This document shows positions 7,791-17,182 of a DNA stretch of 64,000 nucleotides, piece by piece. The stretch is from Planctomycetota bacterium. Its GTDB lineage: Bacteria > Planctomycetota > GCA-2746535. Location of the stretch: assembly GCA_002746535.1 (NCBI GenBank), contig NVWA01000004.1:1400-65399 (forward strand), in the 5' to 3' direction. The notes under the pieces were generated by a model. It was given only the letters and a program-made list of their open reading frames with translations, was not told where the DNA came from and did not search any database. Numbering within the stretch: position 1 is the first letter of the stretch; each line of letters starts with the position of its first letter. The position numbers and the translations under genes are program-made.

Positions 7791-10199
7791 GTGGAAAACC
7801 CATTACTAGAAATAGATAAAAAATGGCAGAAATATTGGGACGAAAATAAAGTCTATCAAACTTCAAATGACTATACCAAAAAAAAGTTTTTTGGATTAAT
7901 CGAATTCCCCTATCCATCTGGCAACGGTTTACATGTGGGCCATCCTCGAAGCTACACAGCTATGGATGTCATCACAAGAAAAAAAAGACTTGAAGGCTAC
8001 AATGTATTATTTCCAATGGGTTGGGATGCTTTTGGTCTTCCAACAGAAAATTACGCAATAAAAAATAATATCCACCCCAAAAAAGTGACAAAAACAAATG
8101 TTGCGCGCTTCAAAGAACAATTACAAATGTTAGGGTTTGGTTTTGATTGGAGTCGAGAAGTTAATACAACCGATCAAGATTATTTTAAATGGACACAATG
8201 GATCTTTCTTCAAATGTTTGAAAAAGGTTTAGCCTATAAAACTGAAATGCCAGTCAATTGGTGTTTAGGTTGCCGAGTAGTATTAGCAAATGAAGAAGTT
8301 GTCAATGGCGTTTGTGAAAGATGTAGCAGTGAAGTTATACAAAAAACTCAAAGTCAATGGATGCTAAAAATAACAGAATATGCCGACAGATTAATAAGTG
8401 ATTTAGATACTGTTGATTATCTGCCTAGAATCAAAGCACAACAAAAGAATTGGATTGGCAAAAGCCATGGTGCTGAAATAGACTTTAAGGTCTTAGATAC
8501 AGATACAGTTTTAAATATTTTCACAACCAGACCGGATACAATATATGGAGCAACCTATATGGTCATTGCTCCTGAACATGCATTAGTGCAAGAACATAAA
8601 GAAAAAATCACTAATTTTGAAGAGGTCAATGATTATATTCAAAAAGCAAATCGAAAGTCAGCTCTTGAAAGAGCCGAAGATAAAGAAAAATCGGGGGTTT
8701 TATTAAAAGGTTTACCAGCCATAAATCCACTTACTGGAAAAGAAATACCTATATTTATTTCCGATTATGTTTTAATTACTTATGGGACAGGCGCTATCAT
8801 GGCAGTTCCGGCACACGATCAAAGAGACTATGATTTTGCTAAGAAATTTGATCTGCCAATAATTGAAGTTATTGAAGGTGGAGATATTTCTAAAGAAGCC
8901 TTTACGGATACTAATAAAGGTATACTGGTAAATTCAGAAATAATCAATGGGTTTTCGGTTAAAGAAGCTATTAATAAAATATTTGAACATTTAGAAAAAG
9001 AAAATATCGGCAAAAAGAAAGTTCAATTTAAACTTAGAGACTGGATTTTCTCAAGGCAACGCTATTGGGGTGAACCAATTCCAATTGTCTTCAATGAAGA
9101 AGAAGGTTATGTAGCGATTCCTGAAGACCAACTACCATTAGTCTTGCCTGATGTAGAATCTTTTGCACCAAAAGAAAATGGTGACTCAGCTTTAGCAGCA
9201 GCTGTTGATTGGGTTAACACTACTAGTCCTAAAACTGGAGCACCAGCAAAAAGAGAAATTGATACTATGCCTCAATGGGCAGGTTCATGCTGGTATTATT
9301 TACGTTATATGGATCCTAATAATAAAGATGCACTGGCATCAAAAGAAGCTTTGGATTATTGGTTGCCTATCGATTGGTATAATGGCGGCATGGAACACAC
9401 TACTCTCCATTTATTGTATTCAAGATTTTGGCATAAATTTCTTTTTGATATTGGAGTAGTACCTTGCTCAGAACCATATGCCAAAAGAACTTCTCACGGA
9501 ATGATACTTGGAGCTGATGGCACCAAAATGTCTAAATCTAGAGGGAATGTCATTAGCCCCGATGAAATTGTTTTAAAATACGGTGCCGATGTATTCAGAA
9601 CATATGAAATGGAAATGGGTGCTTTTGAAGAAGCCATACCATGGTCTATGGATATGCTCAATGGAACGTCAAAATTCATACAAAGAGTTGGACGATTAGT
9701 AGATAAATATGACGCAAAGGCAGCCGATAATAAAAACCTAGAAACCATCATTCACAAAACAATTAAAAAAGTTGGCGATGACATAGAAAAATTAAAATTT
9801 AATACCGCCGTTTCAGCTCTAAGAGTTTTTGTCAATGAATTATCAACCCTTGAGTCGATTTCAAAAAATGATTTTGAAGTGTTGTTGATATTATTTTCAC
9901 CATTTGCTCCACATCTATGCGAAGAACTATGGCACCAAATTGGAAATGACTCTACAATCATATTAGCTGATTGGCCCATATATGATGAAACAAAAATGGT
10001 AGAAGATACGGTTAAACTTCCCATTCAAGTAAATGGAAAATTGAGAGATGTTCTAGAAGTAAAAAATGGCATTTCTGAAGAAGAAGCATTTGAGTTAGCA
10101 TTAGCATCAGAAAAAGTTCAAAAATATGCTAATGAAGAAAACATTGTTAAAAAAATATTTGTTAAAGGTAAAATGGTTAGTCTTGTCGTAAAAAAATAA
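7791..10199 (+). CDS. leuS: Leucyl-tRNA synthetase
   Basis: Attaches leucine to tRNA-Leu. 802 residues, the normal bacterial size. The start is a GTG (MENPLLEIDKKWQKYW) with AGGAGC seven bases upstream. The class I HIGH motif is HVGHP within GNGLHVGHPRSYT, and KMSKS is present in GTKMSKSRGN. The zinc-site CLGC...CERC is present around residues 158-180 and the CP1 editing domain is seen in FTTRPDTIYGATY and GTGAIMAVPAHDQRDYDFA. LRDWIFSRQRYWGEPIP is the leucine-specific signature. The C-terminal anticodon-binding part ends LPIQVNGKLRD, as in the family. Confidence 0.97.
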   Translation: MENPLLEIDKKWQKYWDENKVYQTSNDYTKKKFFGLIEFPYPSGNGLHVGHPRSYTAMDVITRKKRLEGYNVLFPMGWDAFGLPTENYAIKNNIHPKKVTKTNVARFKEQLQMLGFGFDWSREVNTTDQDYFKWTQWIFLQMFEKGLAYKTEMPVNWCLGCRVVLANEEVVNGVCERCSSEVIQKTQSQWMLKITEYADRLISDLDTVDYLPRIKAQQKNWIGKSHGAEIDFKVLDTDTVLNIFTTRPDTIYGATYMVIAPEHALVQEHKEKITNFEEVNDYIQKANRKSALERAEDKEKSGVLLKGLPAINPLTGKEIPIFISDYVLITYGTGAIMAVPAHDQRDYDFAKKFDLPIIEVIEGGDISKEAFTDTNKGILVNSEIINGFSVKEAINKIFEHLEKENIGKKKVQFKLRDWIFSRQRYWGEPIPIVFNEEEGYVAIPEDQLPLVLPDVESFAPKENGDSALAAAVDWVNTTSPKTGAPAKREIDTMPQWAGSCWYYLRYMDPNNKDALASKEALDYWLPIDWYNGGMEHTTLHLLYSRFWHKFLFDIGVVPCSEPYAKRTSHGMILGADGTKMSKSRGNVISPDEIVLKYGADVFRTYEMEMGAFEEAIPWSMDMLNGTSKFIQRVGRLVDKYDAKAADNKNLETIIHKTIKKVGDDIEKLKFNTAVSALRVFVNELSTLESISKNDFEVLLILFSPFAPHLCEELWHQIGNDSTIILADWPIYDETKMVEDTVKLPIQVNGKLRDVLEVKNGISEEEAFELALASEKVQKYANEENIVKKIFVKGKMVSLVVKK

Positions 10200-10237
10200 A
10201 ACCTGACTAAGAATAGTAGGTAATCTGAATAATTGAT

Positions 10238-10879
10238 TTAGTCTATTGAAATAATGCCAATATCATTTAGCCCGCCCGCCAAAAGATTAATTTCTTTGGA
10301 TAATTTTAATTGACCATTCTGATAAATCTCAAGAGTATACGTTCCAAAAGGAATATCCGTTAATTCAAAGCCAGTATTTGTCTGTACTTTAGAAACAAAA
10401 ATTGAGTTCTTCAATTTAACCTCAACGTTCACATCGTCATTTGATTGAATGATTCCCTGAAAAGAAGCTGGAGCATCAACAATAATTGTTTGCCCTATAT
10501 AGACACTAGGTTTCTGAGAACTATTTGACTCACCAATAAAAAATACTTTTGATTTACCAAGTAAAGTTATTTCCCCTGAAGTCCATTCCACAAATAATTC
10601 GTGATCACCGGTTGAAAGACCCTCAATCAGGAAATCTCCGCCACTATCACTTTTTTTCAACAATTTACTATCACCATCTAACCAAATTTTGGCTCCTTCT
10701 AGATTAATCGTTTCCTGAGCATCCAATGATACTTTACCAGAGATTAACCCACCACTAAATTCCGTCGCATTCATATCACCTGGATCACCCGTTTCTGTTC
10801 CACCGCCAGAATTGCCGCCGCCACAACCGACCATTAGTAAGAAAAGTGTAATATTAATTATCAGCAATAGCCTGATCAT
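10238..10879 (-). CDS. Lipoprotein with Gly-rich GTETG linker and regulatory-like beta-sandwich repeats
   Basis: 213 residues. A lipoprotein signal with lipobox LMVGC is followed by a flexible GGGNSGGGTETGDPGD linker. The rest reads as two carboxypeptidase-regulatory-like (CNA-B/transthyretin type) beta-sandwich units: GKVSLDAQETINLEGAKIWLDG...GDFLIEGLSTGDHEL, then GIIQSNDDVNVEVKLKNS...GFELTDIPFGTYTLEIYQNG. Its start overlaps the stop of the upstream TIGR02147-type regulator gene by 4 nt, so the two are translationally coupled. Similar pairing of TIGR02147 proteins with GTETG-type lipoproteins occurs, to my recollection, in Fibrobacter. Function unknown; likely surface-displayed. Confidence 0.65.
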   Translation of the reverse strand: MIRLLLIINITLFLLMVGCGGGNSGGGTETGDPGDMNATEFSGGLISGKVSLDAQETINLEGAKIWLDGDSKLLKKSDSGGDFLIEGLSTGDHELFVEWTSGEITLLGKSKVFFIGESNSSQKPSVYIGQTIIVDAPASFQGIIQSNDDVNVEVKLKNSIFVSKVQTNTGFELTDIPFGTYTLEIYQNGQLKLSKEINLLAGGLNDIGIISID

Positions 10880-11721
10880 TTTTTACCTTTCTTTTTTACG
10901 GATTTTGTTAATGGAAATTCTTGAATATTTACCTGAATAACTCTCTCAGGATCTTTTGTATCAACAGCCATTTGTAATAGCTCTTCTCTAAAGCGAGCAA
11001 TTTTATCTTGGATTTCTTGTATACGATTTTCAGGTACACTTAAAGTTACTGAAGTCACATTACGAACATCTTTCTTATATCTCTCAACAGATTCGCCACC
11101 TAATCGAATCATTTCTTTATGATAATTATGAAGCATCATGCTTTTCAAACCTGCAAATCCTTTTACAACATTATGTTTTTTATGGTAGCCAACAGTTGTT
11201 TTTTCTAATAATTCCAATCGCACCAAAAGGTCGAGGCTTTCTTGAGCATCCTTTTTACTTATTTTTGGATTAACCTTCGTAACAATCCAAGCAGCAGTAG
11301 CTTTTCCATCTTCGGCCATGCCCACTAATTCTCTAACAACTGGGTGATACCATTTTTTATAATAATCAAATCCATCTGACTCAAGACTACAACTTTCTTT
11401 AAAGCCATTAAACTTCTTTAATCGAGAATAATATTTATTTCTTTGATCGATGTCTTTAGCCTGATTCATTAAAACCAGAATTTCAAAGAATGATGCTTCT
11501 GGACCTTCAATGCCAAAACCAATCATGAATTTTTTTGCACCATCTTTACTTAAATTTCTAACACCATCAATTACATGTTTCAAAAAACTAGGCGAAACAA
11601 TGCCAGCTATTTTGCAGAACTTTCGATAAGAATATTCGGGTTCTTTGAATCGTTTATATTCAAGATAATCTTTTAAGAACAAACGATAATTAGTGTATGA
11701 ATAAATGTTGATGCGTTTCAT
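10876..11721 (-). CDS. TIGR02147-family putative transcriptional regulator
   Basis: 281 residues from the ATG at 11721 (a GTG three codons upstream is possible; neither has a strong ribosome site). The N-terminus IYSYTNYRLFLKDYLEYKRFKEPEYSYRKFCKIAGIVSPSFLKHVIDGVRNLS is the family hallmark: a Y.dYR.fL.dy opening followed by a helix-turn-helix-like segment with K.AG..S...L..V..G.R.L. A winged-helix-like middle (EDGKATAAWIVTKVNPKISKKDAQESLDLLVRLELLEK) and a C-terminal helical domain follow. TIGR02147 proteins were defined mainly from Fibrobacter and are presumed to be regulators. The overlapping lipoprotein gene is its probable operon partner. Confidence 0.7.
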   Translation of the reverse strand: MKRINIYSYTNYRLFLKDYLEYKRFKEPEYSYRKFCKIAGIVSPSFLKHVIDGVRNLSKDGAKKFMIGFGIEGPEASFFEILVLMNQAKDIDQRNKYYSRLKKFNGFKESCSLESDGFDYYKKWYHPVVRELVGMAEDGKATAAWIVTKVNPKISKKDAQESLDLLVRLELLEKTTVGYHKKHNVVKGFAGLKSMMLHNYHKEMIRLGGESVERYKKDVRNVTSVTLSVPENRIQEIQDKIARFREELLQMAVDTKDPERVIQVNIQEFPLTKSVKKKGKK

Positions 11722-12058
11722 AAAATCCACAAATGTTATTCAGAGTACGGCTCGAAATTCTAAGATATGATATTTAGACTTCAATTTATTCTTAATTTGA
11801 CAGTATACTTGTTTACAATTGTTAAATAATTGGCTACTATTTTGCAAATTATGGTCATTTTCAATGAAATAATCGAAAAAGTAGGCTCTCAAATTACAGC
11901 ATTGAAACCAAGGTAAGGCAGACAATAAAACCAAAATTGAAGGTATATTCATAAATTTCAGAATACATAATCCCAAATAACTTCAACATTTTGCCATACT
12001 AATTACTCAAAATAAAAAATCTCCATACAATATCAAATTTAAATTTTAAAGGTGAAAC
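11722..12058. other. 337-bp AT-rich divergent intergenic region
   Basis: Separates the TIGR02147-type regulator (minus strand) from the exonuclease III gene (plus strand). It must hold both promoters. I see an AAAGGTGAA ribosome site just before 12059 but no convincing -35/-10 pair, riboswitch or RNA gene. A 78-codon minus-strand reading frame at 11740-11976 has no ribosome site and no domain signal. Confidence 0.5.
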
Positions 12059-12823
12059 ATGAAAATTATTTCTTGGAATGTAAACGGGGTACGTGCGATA
12101 CAAAAAAAAGGCTTTCTAGATTTTTTGACAAAAGAGAATCCTGATATTCTTTGTTTGCAGGAAACAAAAGCGCAAGAAGATCAACTAGACGAAAATCTTA
12201 TATCACCAAAAAAATATCAAACTATTTGGGCGAGTGCAGAAAAAAAGGGATACAGTGGAGTTGCTATATTCACAAAGAAAGAACCGAATAAAATAATAAA
12301 GGGATTGGGAGTTAAAAAATTAGACAGTGAAGGTCGAACTATAATTGCCGAATATGACGACTTTGTTCTTTTTAATATTTATTTTCCAAATGGACAAAAA
12401 GATGAAATACGCCTACAATACAAAATGGATTTTTATGCAGCATTCTTAAAAGTTTCAGAAAAATACCGAAAAGCAGGCAAACATGTCATCACATGTGGGG
12501 ACTACAACACTGCTCACAAAGAGATTGATCTGACTCACCCAAAACCAAATGAAAAGTATTCAGGCTTTCTTCCCATGGAAAGAGAATGGATGGACAAATA
12601 TATCTCCAAAGGATATTTAGATACCTTCCGTGAAAAAAACACTGAGCCGAAACAATATACATGGTGGACATATAGAGGTGGCGCTAGAGCTAAAAATGTC
12701 GGTTGGAGAATTGATTATTTTTTTATCAACGAAGAAATGAAAAAGAATTTAAAGGATGCTTTTATTCTTCAAGAAGTTATGGGATCTGATCATTGTCCAT
12801 TAGGAATAAAAATTAAGTTTTGA
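12059..12823 (+). CDS. Exodeoxyribonuclease III / AP endonuclease (ExoA/XthA family)
   Basis: 254 residues, usual length. Cuts DNA at abasic sites and removes 3' blocks in base-excision repair. All family motifs are present: MKIISWNVNGVRA with the metal-site Asn, LCLQETKAQ with the metal-binding Glu, CGDYNTAHKEIDL with catalytic Asp and Asn, RGGARAKNVGWRIDYFF, and the C-terminal SDHCPLGI with the catalytic Asp-His pair. The ribosome site AAAGGTGAA precedes the ATG by a few bases. The 3' end faces the small hydrolase gene convergently with a 9-nt gap. Confidence 0.95.
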   Translation: MKIISWNVNGVRAIQKKGFLDFLTKENPDILCLQETKAQEDQLDENLISPKKYQTIWASAEKKGYSGVAIFTKKEPNKIIKGLGVKKLDSEGRTIIAEYDDFVLFNIYFPNGQKDEIRLQYKMDFYAAFLKVSEKYRKAGKHVITCGDYNTAHKEIDLTHPKPNEKYSGFLPMEREWMDKYISKGYLDTFREKNTEPKQYTWWTYRGGARAKNVGWRIDYFFINEEMKKNLKDAFILQEVMGSDHCPLGIKIKF

Positions 12824-12832
12824 GCTAAAACG

Positions 12833-13438
12833 TTATTCTTTTTTCAAGCAAATAGATTCAATAAAATCAACACATGCCTTCGAATGGGTCATTGCAATTA
12901 GATGGCCCCCTTCAATAATCAAATCAGCAGTATCGGGACATTGAATTACATGATCTCTTGAACCATGTATTCGTTTAACATTCATTTCTTCACAGTAAGG
13001 ACTATTCCATTGATTCAATTCAATACAAGTACTTCTTATAAAATCCGCCTCAACACTAGCAAACATTTGACCTAAGCCACCGCCACTTTTACCAACAATG
13101 AATTGAATAAATTTTAAAGGGGTAATCTCACTTAAAGGAGCCAAGGATAATAACAAAGAATTAATTTCACTTTTGTTTATGGCGCTTCCAATAAGAATCA
13201 CTTGATTACATTTAATTTGATGAGCAATTTCAATGGCAATTATTCCACCAAGAGATGAACCTATAATATGATCCAAAGAAGTTATCTGATTTTCAGCAAT
13301 TAATTGTGATGCAATATTATCAAATGTAATTTCACCATTAATTTTTGGCCAATCCAGAAAAACGGCATCATTCAGCATTGACCATGAGTCTGAATACATT
13401 TCAGATGTTGCACCCATTCCTGGCAATACAAATCTCAT
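12833..13438 (-). CDS. Small alpha/beta hydrolase
   Basis: 201 residues, compact alpha/beta hydrolase. Visible are the oxyanion strand RFVLPGMGA, the nucleophile elbow GSSLGG near residue 82, a catalytic acid in HGSRDHVI, and the catalytic His in EGGHLIAMTHS. It resembles the esterase/BioH-like small hydrolases with a minimal cap. It begins 1 nt after the alanine racemase stop, so it is almost certainly in the same transcript. No substrate can be inferred. Confidence 0.7.
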   Translation of the reverse strand: MRFVLPGMGATSEMYSDSWSMLNDAVFLDWPKINGEITFDNIASQLIAENQITSLDHIIGSSLGGIIAIEIAHQIKCNQVILIGSAINKSEINSLLLSLAPLSEITPLKFIQFIVGKSGGGLGQMFASVEADFIRSTCIELNQWNSPYCEEMNVKRIHGSRDHVIQCPDTADLIIEGGHLIAMTHSKACVDFIESICLKKE

Positions 13439-13439
13439 G

Positions 13440-14549
13440 TTATTTTAAATACACTTTTTTTATTCTAGGACCAAAGGAACAAATGATTTCATAAGGAATC
13501 GTATTTTTCCAACATGCCCAATCTTCCACCGTAATTTTAAAAGATCCAGAATGGCCAATTAAAATAACAGGATCATTTATTTTTACATCCGGAACATTAC
13601 TCACATCAACTGAGGTATAATCCATACTTAAACGGCCTACAATTGGGCATTTGCATTCATTAATAAGAACATACCCCTCTTTATAACTTTGGTAAGGAAT
13701 TCCATCAGCATAACCAATTGGTATTGTTGCAATTTTCATAGAGTTTTTAACGATGAACTCTCGTCCATACCCAAGTGATTCCCCTGGTTTAAAATCATTT
13801 ACCTTAATCACGGATGTTTTCAACTCCAATGTTTCGGCTAAATAACCATTTTTACTTGTCTGTGATTCTTGAATTCCATAGAGATTAATTCCTGAACGCA
13901 CATGCGAAAATTCTTTATAAGATTCTGGCAAAAAGTTAATCCCATTAGAATTGCCAATATGCTTGAACGGTAATTTTAATCCATTGTTTTCCAAATCATT
14001 TATTAATGCTTTAAATTCCTTCATTTGTTGCAAAGCAAAATCGTCCTCGGCACTTTCGGCATTAGTAAAATGAGAATAGATGCCTTTAATTTCTATCCAA
14101 GGCAAATTCATAACTTCTAATATTTCTTGCTGTGCAATTTTTATTGGGATACCGGTTTGACCCATTCCTGTGTCTATGTTGAATTGAATTTTTAATTTAG
14201 TATCTCGGCAATATTGTTCCCATTCTTTTAATCTACTGATAGATGATACAGGACATATCCACCCTTTTTCAATGATTGTTTTGAGTTCAGATTCAAAAAC
14301 ATCACCCAACAAATGGATTTCAGAAAACAACCCTTTAAGCTCTATGGCTTCATTTACATCCGCTAGGCCAATCTGACTAATTCCATTTTCAGCCAGATAT
14401 TTACCAATCTGAATGGCACCTAGCCCATAAGCATCTGCCTTTAATACTGGAATTAGCTGACAATCACCAATTTGAGATTGCATTGTATTAATATTTTTAA
14501 GAACTTTTTTAAGATCAATTTTTAATTGAATTCTACAAGGTGTTTTCAA
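13440..14549 (-). CDS. alr: Alanine racemase
   Basis: Interconverts L- and D-alanine for peptidoglycan. 369 residues. The PLP-lysine motif is VLKADAYGLGA near residue 40. The second active-site region GRLSMDYTSVDVS includes the conserved MD, and YGREFIV and the Tyr in SLGYGREF are family positions. YSHFTNAE corresponds to the YTHFA.AD motif. The start ATG (MKTPCRIQLKIDLKKVLKNI) matches the family N-terminus. It is followed immediately by a small hydrolase gene in the same operon. Confidence 0.93.
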   Translation of the reverse strand: MKTPCRIQLKIDLKKVLKNINTMQSQIGDCQLIPVLKADAYGLGAIQIGKYLAENGISQIGLADVNEAIELKGLFSEIHLLGDVFESELKTIIEKGWICPVSSISRLKEWEQYCRDTKLKIQFNIDTGMGQTGIPIKIAQQEILEVMNLPWIEIKGIYSHFTNAESAEDDFALQQMKEFKALINDLENNGLKLPFKHIGNSNGINFLPESYKEFSHVRSGINLYGIQESQTSKNGYLAETLELKTSVIKVNDFKPGESLGYGREFIVKNSMKIATIPIGYADGIPYQSYKEGYVLINECKCPIVGRLSMDYTSVDVSNVPDVKINDPVILIGHSGSFKITVEDWACWKNTIPYEIICSFGPRIKKVYLK

Positions 14550-14697
14550 ATTATTTGTATGTCTGAGTAAGAATATTTTTTTTGGCTAGCATATCTTTAA
14601 ATTCAATCATGTATACTTACAGGTAATTTAGATAAATAATATTGAATCTGAATCAATATCTATAAATGAGACAACTTCGAAGTATCAAAATTAATAA

Positions 14698-16467
14698 TTA
14701 GCTGATACAAACTTTTTCAATTTCAAGAAGTGATGTAATCCCCTGGAGCACTTTGATTATCCCGTCCTGCTTTAACGTCAACATGCCATCCTCTACAGCC
14801 AGTTTACGAATTATCTCGGCTTGAGATCTGATAAAAATGTTTCTTTTAATTTCGTCTGTGGTCACCAAAAGCTCATGAATACCCATACGACCTTTATACC
14901 CACCCGAGCATTTACTACAACCTACAGCCTCATAAACATCAAAAGGTAACGCTTCATCAACCTTTGCCTTGTCCCAAGCTTCCTGGCCACCAAAGGATTC
15001 CTTGTAATAATTCAGCTCTTCCTCATCAAGTTCTTTCTTTCGTTTACAATTATTACATAACCTTTTTACCAAACGTTGTGCCAAGACGCACAAGAATGAG
15101 TCCGCAAAACTGAACGGGTCAATACCCATATCAAGCAAACGAGTAATCGTTTCTGGAGCATTATTGGTGTGTAATGTACTGAAAACCAGGTGACCTGTTA
15201 GTGCCGCTTCAACCCCAGCACCCGTTGTTTCCATATCCCTCATTTCCCCAATCATGATTATATCAGGGTCACCTCTTAGGAACGCTTTCATGGCGCGGGC
15301 GAAAGTCAAACCAACTTTCGGATTACACTGTACTTGTCGCAATCCAATTTGTTTGATTTCAACCGGATCTTCAGCAGTCCAGATTTTTGTATGAGGCTTA
15401 TTTAAATGTCCTAAAATACTATGTAAAGTCGTTGTTTTTCCAGAACCTGTTGGACCTACCACAAAAATAATTCCATATGGCTTAGATATATTTTCAAGTA
15501 ATCTTTTTTCAACATACGGATGAAAACCCATTTTTTCCAAAGGTAATGGAATAGAAGCGGCAAGTATACGCATGACCACATCTTCAATACCACCCACCGT
15601 TGGAATGGTAGCTACCCGCAATTCAATATCTTTTGGACCAAATTTTTTAAAATCAATTTTACCATCTTGAGGAACTCTTCTTTCAGAAATATCAAGATCA
15701 CACATAATTTTTATTCTGGAAACCAAGGCTGCTTTATATGATTTCGGTAATCGCATAATTTCTTTACACGTACCATCGGTTCTGTAACGAACCACTGTTT
15801 CAGAGTCCGCGTAGGGTTCAATATGAATATCAGATGCATCTTTAGAATAGGCATCCAAAATAATAGTATTGACAAGTTTTACAATAGTTGAGTCGTTTTC
15901 ATGACCTTCTTCTTTTTCTTCTTCCTCAACCATTTGCTTTTCGATATCACTCGAATCAAGATCAAGGTCACTTAGTACATCATCAACATTACTTAAAATT
16001 TCTTCTTCTGCAGATTTATAAACAGTCTCAATGGCTTTGGTTAATTGATTAACAGTCGTTAACATCGGACGAAGCTCGGATGTACCCGTAAATATTTTGA
16101 TGTCGTCCAAAGCAATAATGTCAAAAGGATTACATAAAGCTACCGTCAAACTATCACCTATTTTAGATATTGGTAAAACCCCGTAGTGTCCCGCCATTTC
16201 TTCATCAATTACATCTTTTAAATCTTTTGAGATTTCATAATTATTCAAATTGATTGGGGAAATTTGAATTTCTTCTGCTAAAGTTGATAAATACTCAGCT
16301 TCATCAAGAACTTCATTTTCAAATAATACAGCTTCTATGTGGGTTTTATTTTTTTTTGACTGAGACTGAAACTCATCGGCTTGTTCTGTCGTTATCTTAC
16401 CACTTTTAACAAGTATCGAAGCAATTTTACGATCAAAACCCGGCATTTTGTTGATCGATTGAACCAT
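14698..16467 (-). CDS. GspE/PilB-type secretion or pilus ATPase
   Basis: 589 residues. The N-terminal MshEN/GspE-II domain (about 1-150) has the repeated PFDIIALDDI-type motif. The ATPase has Walker A GPTGSGKTTT at about residue 337, the Asp box EDPVE, Walker B in DPDIIMIGEMRDMETTG and the His box TGHLVFSTLHTNNA. A C-terminal zinc finger is built from CNNC and CSKC, in which about 45 residues separate the two pairs, as in GspE and PilB. An acidic insertion (DLDLDSSDIEKQMVEEEEKEEGHEND) precedes the catalytic core. It powers type II secretion or type IV pilus assembly at the inner membrane. No other gsp or pil gene lies nearby, so the system cannot be decided. Confidence 0.88.
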   Translation of the reverse strand: MVQSINKMPGFDRKIASILVKSGKITTEQADEFQSQSKKNKTHIEAVLFENEVLDEAEYLSTLAEEIQISPINLNNYEISKDLKDVIDEEMAGHYGVLPISKIGDSLTVALCNPFDIIALDDIKIFTGTSELRPMLTTVNQLTKAIETVYKSAEEEILSNVDDVLSDLDLDSSDIEKQMVEEEEKEEGHENDSTIVKLVNTIILDAYSKDASDIHIEPYADSETVVRYRTDGTCKEIMRLPKSYKAALVSRIKIMCDLDISERRVPQDGKIDFKKFGPKDIELRVATIPTVGGIEDVVMRILAASIPLPLEKMGFHPYVEKRLLENISKPYGIIFVVGPTGSGKTTTLHSILGHLNKPHTKIWTAEDPVEIKQIGLRQVQCNPKVGLTFARAMKAFLRGDPDIIMIGEMRDMETTGAGVEAALTGHLVFSTLHTNNAPETITRLLDMGIDPFSFADSFLCVLAQRLVKRLCNNCKRKKELDEEELNYYKESFGGQEAWDKAKVDEALPFDVYEAVGCSKCSGGYKGRMGIHELLVTTDEIKRNIFIRSQAEIIRKLAVEDGMLTLKQDGIIKVLQGITSLLEIEKVCIS

Positions 16468-16717
16468 TTATTTTTTATCCAAAATTGGTTATATATTGTG
16501 CAATTACTTAGAAACCTGATTGTATTATTAAGTAGATAACGGTCAAGCAAGCAATTCACACAATAGATTGATTTTCAAGCAAAATTATGAGTAAATTGAG
16601 ATTCTTTTGGGTTGTTTTACTATTCTCGCCCTGACAAAATTGTAATGATTGGGTAATTTATGTGCAAGGAATCCTTATAGATGATAGAATTAAGTTATTT
16701 ACTTTAAGGTGTTTGAA

Positions 16718-17182
16718 ATGAAGCTTGCTGACTTTATCGATGAAGGTTTAATTTGCTGCAATATTAAACCAGAATCCAAATCTATTTTATTAGAAAACCT
16801 TTCAAAAAGAATTTGCCAAAAATATTCCGAAATTAATGAAACATCCCTTTTAGAAAATCTTTTAAAAAGAGAAGAAGAAAACTCAACCGGGATAGGCAAC
16901 TCCATTGCCATTCCACATTGTATAGAAGAAAAAATAAATAAAACGATATGCTTAATAGCTCAGATTCCTGATGGAGTGGATTTCGATGCAATGGATGATA
17001 AAAAAGTCAAAATTGTTTTTCTGCTAATAAGCCCTCCTTTAAGAATGAGCGAACACATAAGACTACTTGCAAGAATTACAAGAATCATTAAAGATCGAAA
17101 TGTTGTAACATCTTTAATAGATTCAAAAACCAATCAAGAAATATTAAATATTTTGTTACAAGAGGATGGTAGACATGTCTGA
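16718..17182 (+). CDS. PTS IIA (nitrogen/fructose-type) regulatory protein
   Basis: 154 residues from the ATG at 16718, which has AAGG eight bases upstream; an in-frame GTG at 16709 is less likely. EIIA-Ntr/Fru fold: LLKREEENSTGIGNSIAIPHC places the phospho-accepting His in IPH (consensus TGIG.GIAIPH), and KIVFLLISPP is the next family motif. Proteins of this kind receive phosphate from HPr/NPr and regulate partners instead of feeding sugar uptake. The gene opens a four-gene operon with a PII-like protein (8-nt overlap) and two cation/proton antiporters, which fits a role in controlling ion transport, as EIIA-Ntr does for potassium systems elsewhere. Confidence 0.85.
   Translation: MKLADFIDEGLICCNIKPESKSILLENLSKRICQKYSEINETSLLENLLKREEENSTGIGNSIAIPHCIEEKINKTICLIAQIPDGVDFDAMDDKKVKIVFLLISPPLRMSEHIRLLARITRIIKDRNVVTSLIDSKTNQEILNILLQEDGRHV

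Noticed and set aside
7654-7917. 87-codon minus-strand frame overlapping the rRNA methyltransferase end and leuS start
   Set aside because: Overlaps the real genes on both sides and has no recognisable sequence.
11740-11976. 78-codon reading frame upstream of the TIGR02147 gene
   Set aside because: No ribosome site, no domain, low-complexity coding pattern; probably chance in AT-rich sequence.
16652-16665. GG-N10-GC match upstream of the PTS IIA gene (GGTAATTTATGTGC)
   Set aside because: The -24 core lacks the C after GG and the -12 has GTGC; the distance to the start also differs from the two accepted promoters.
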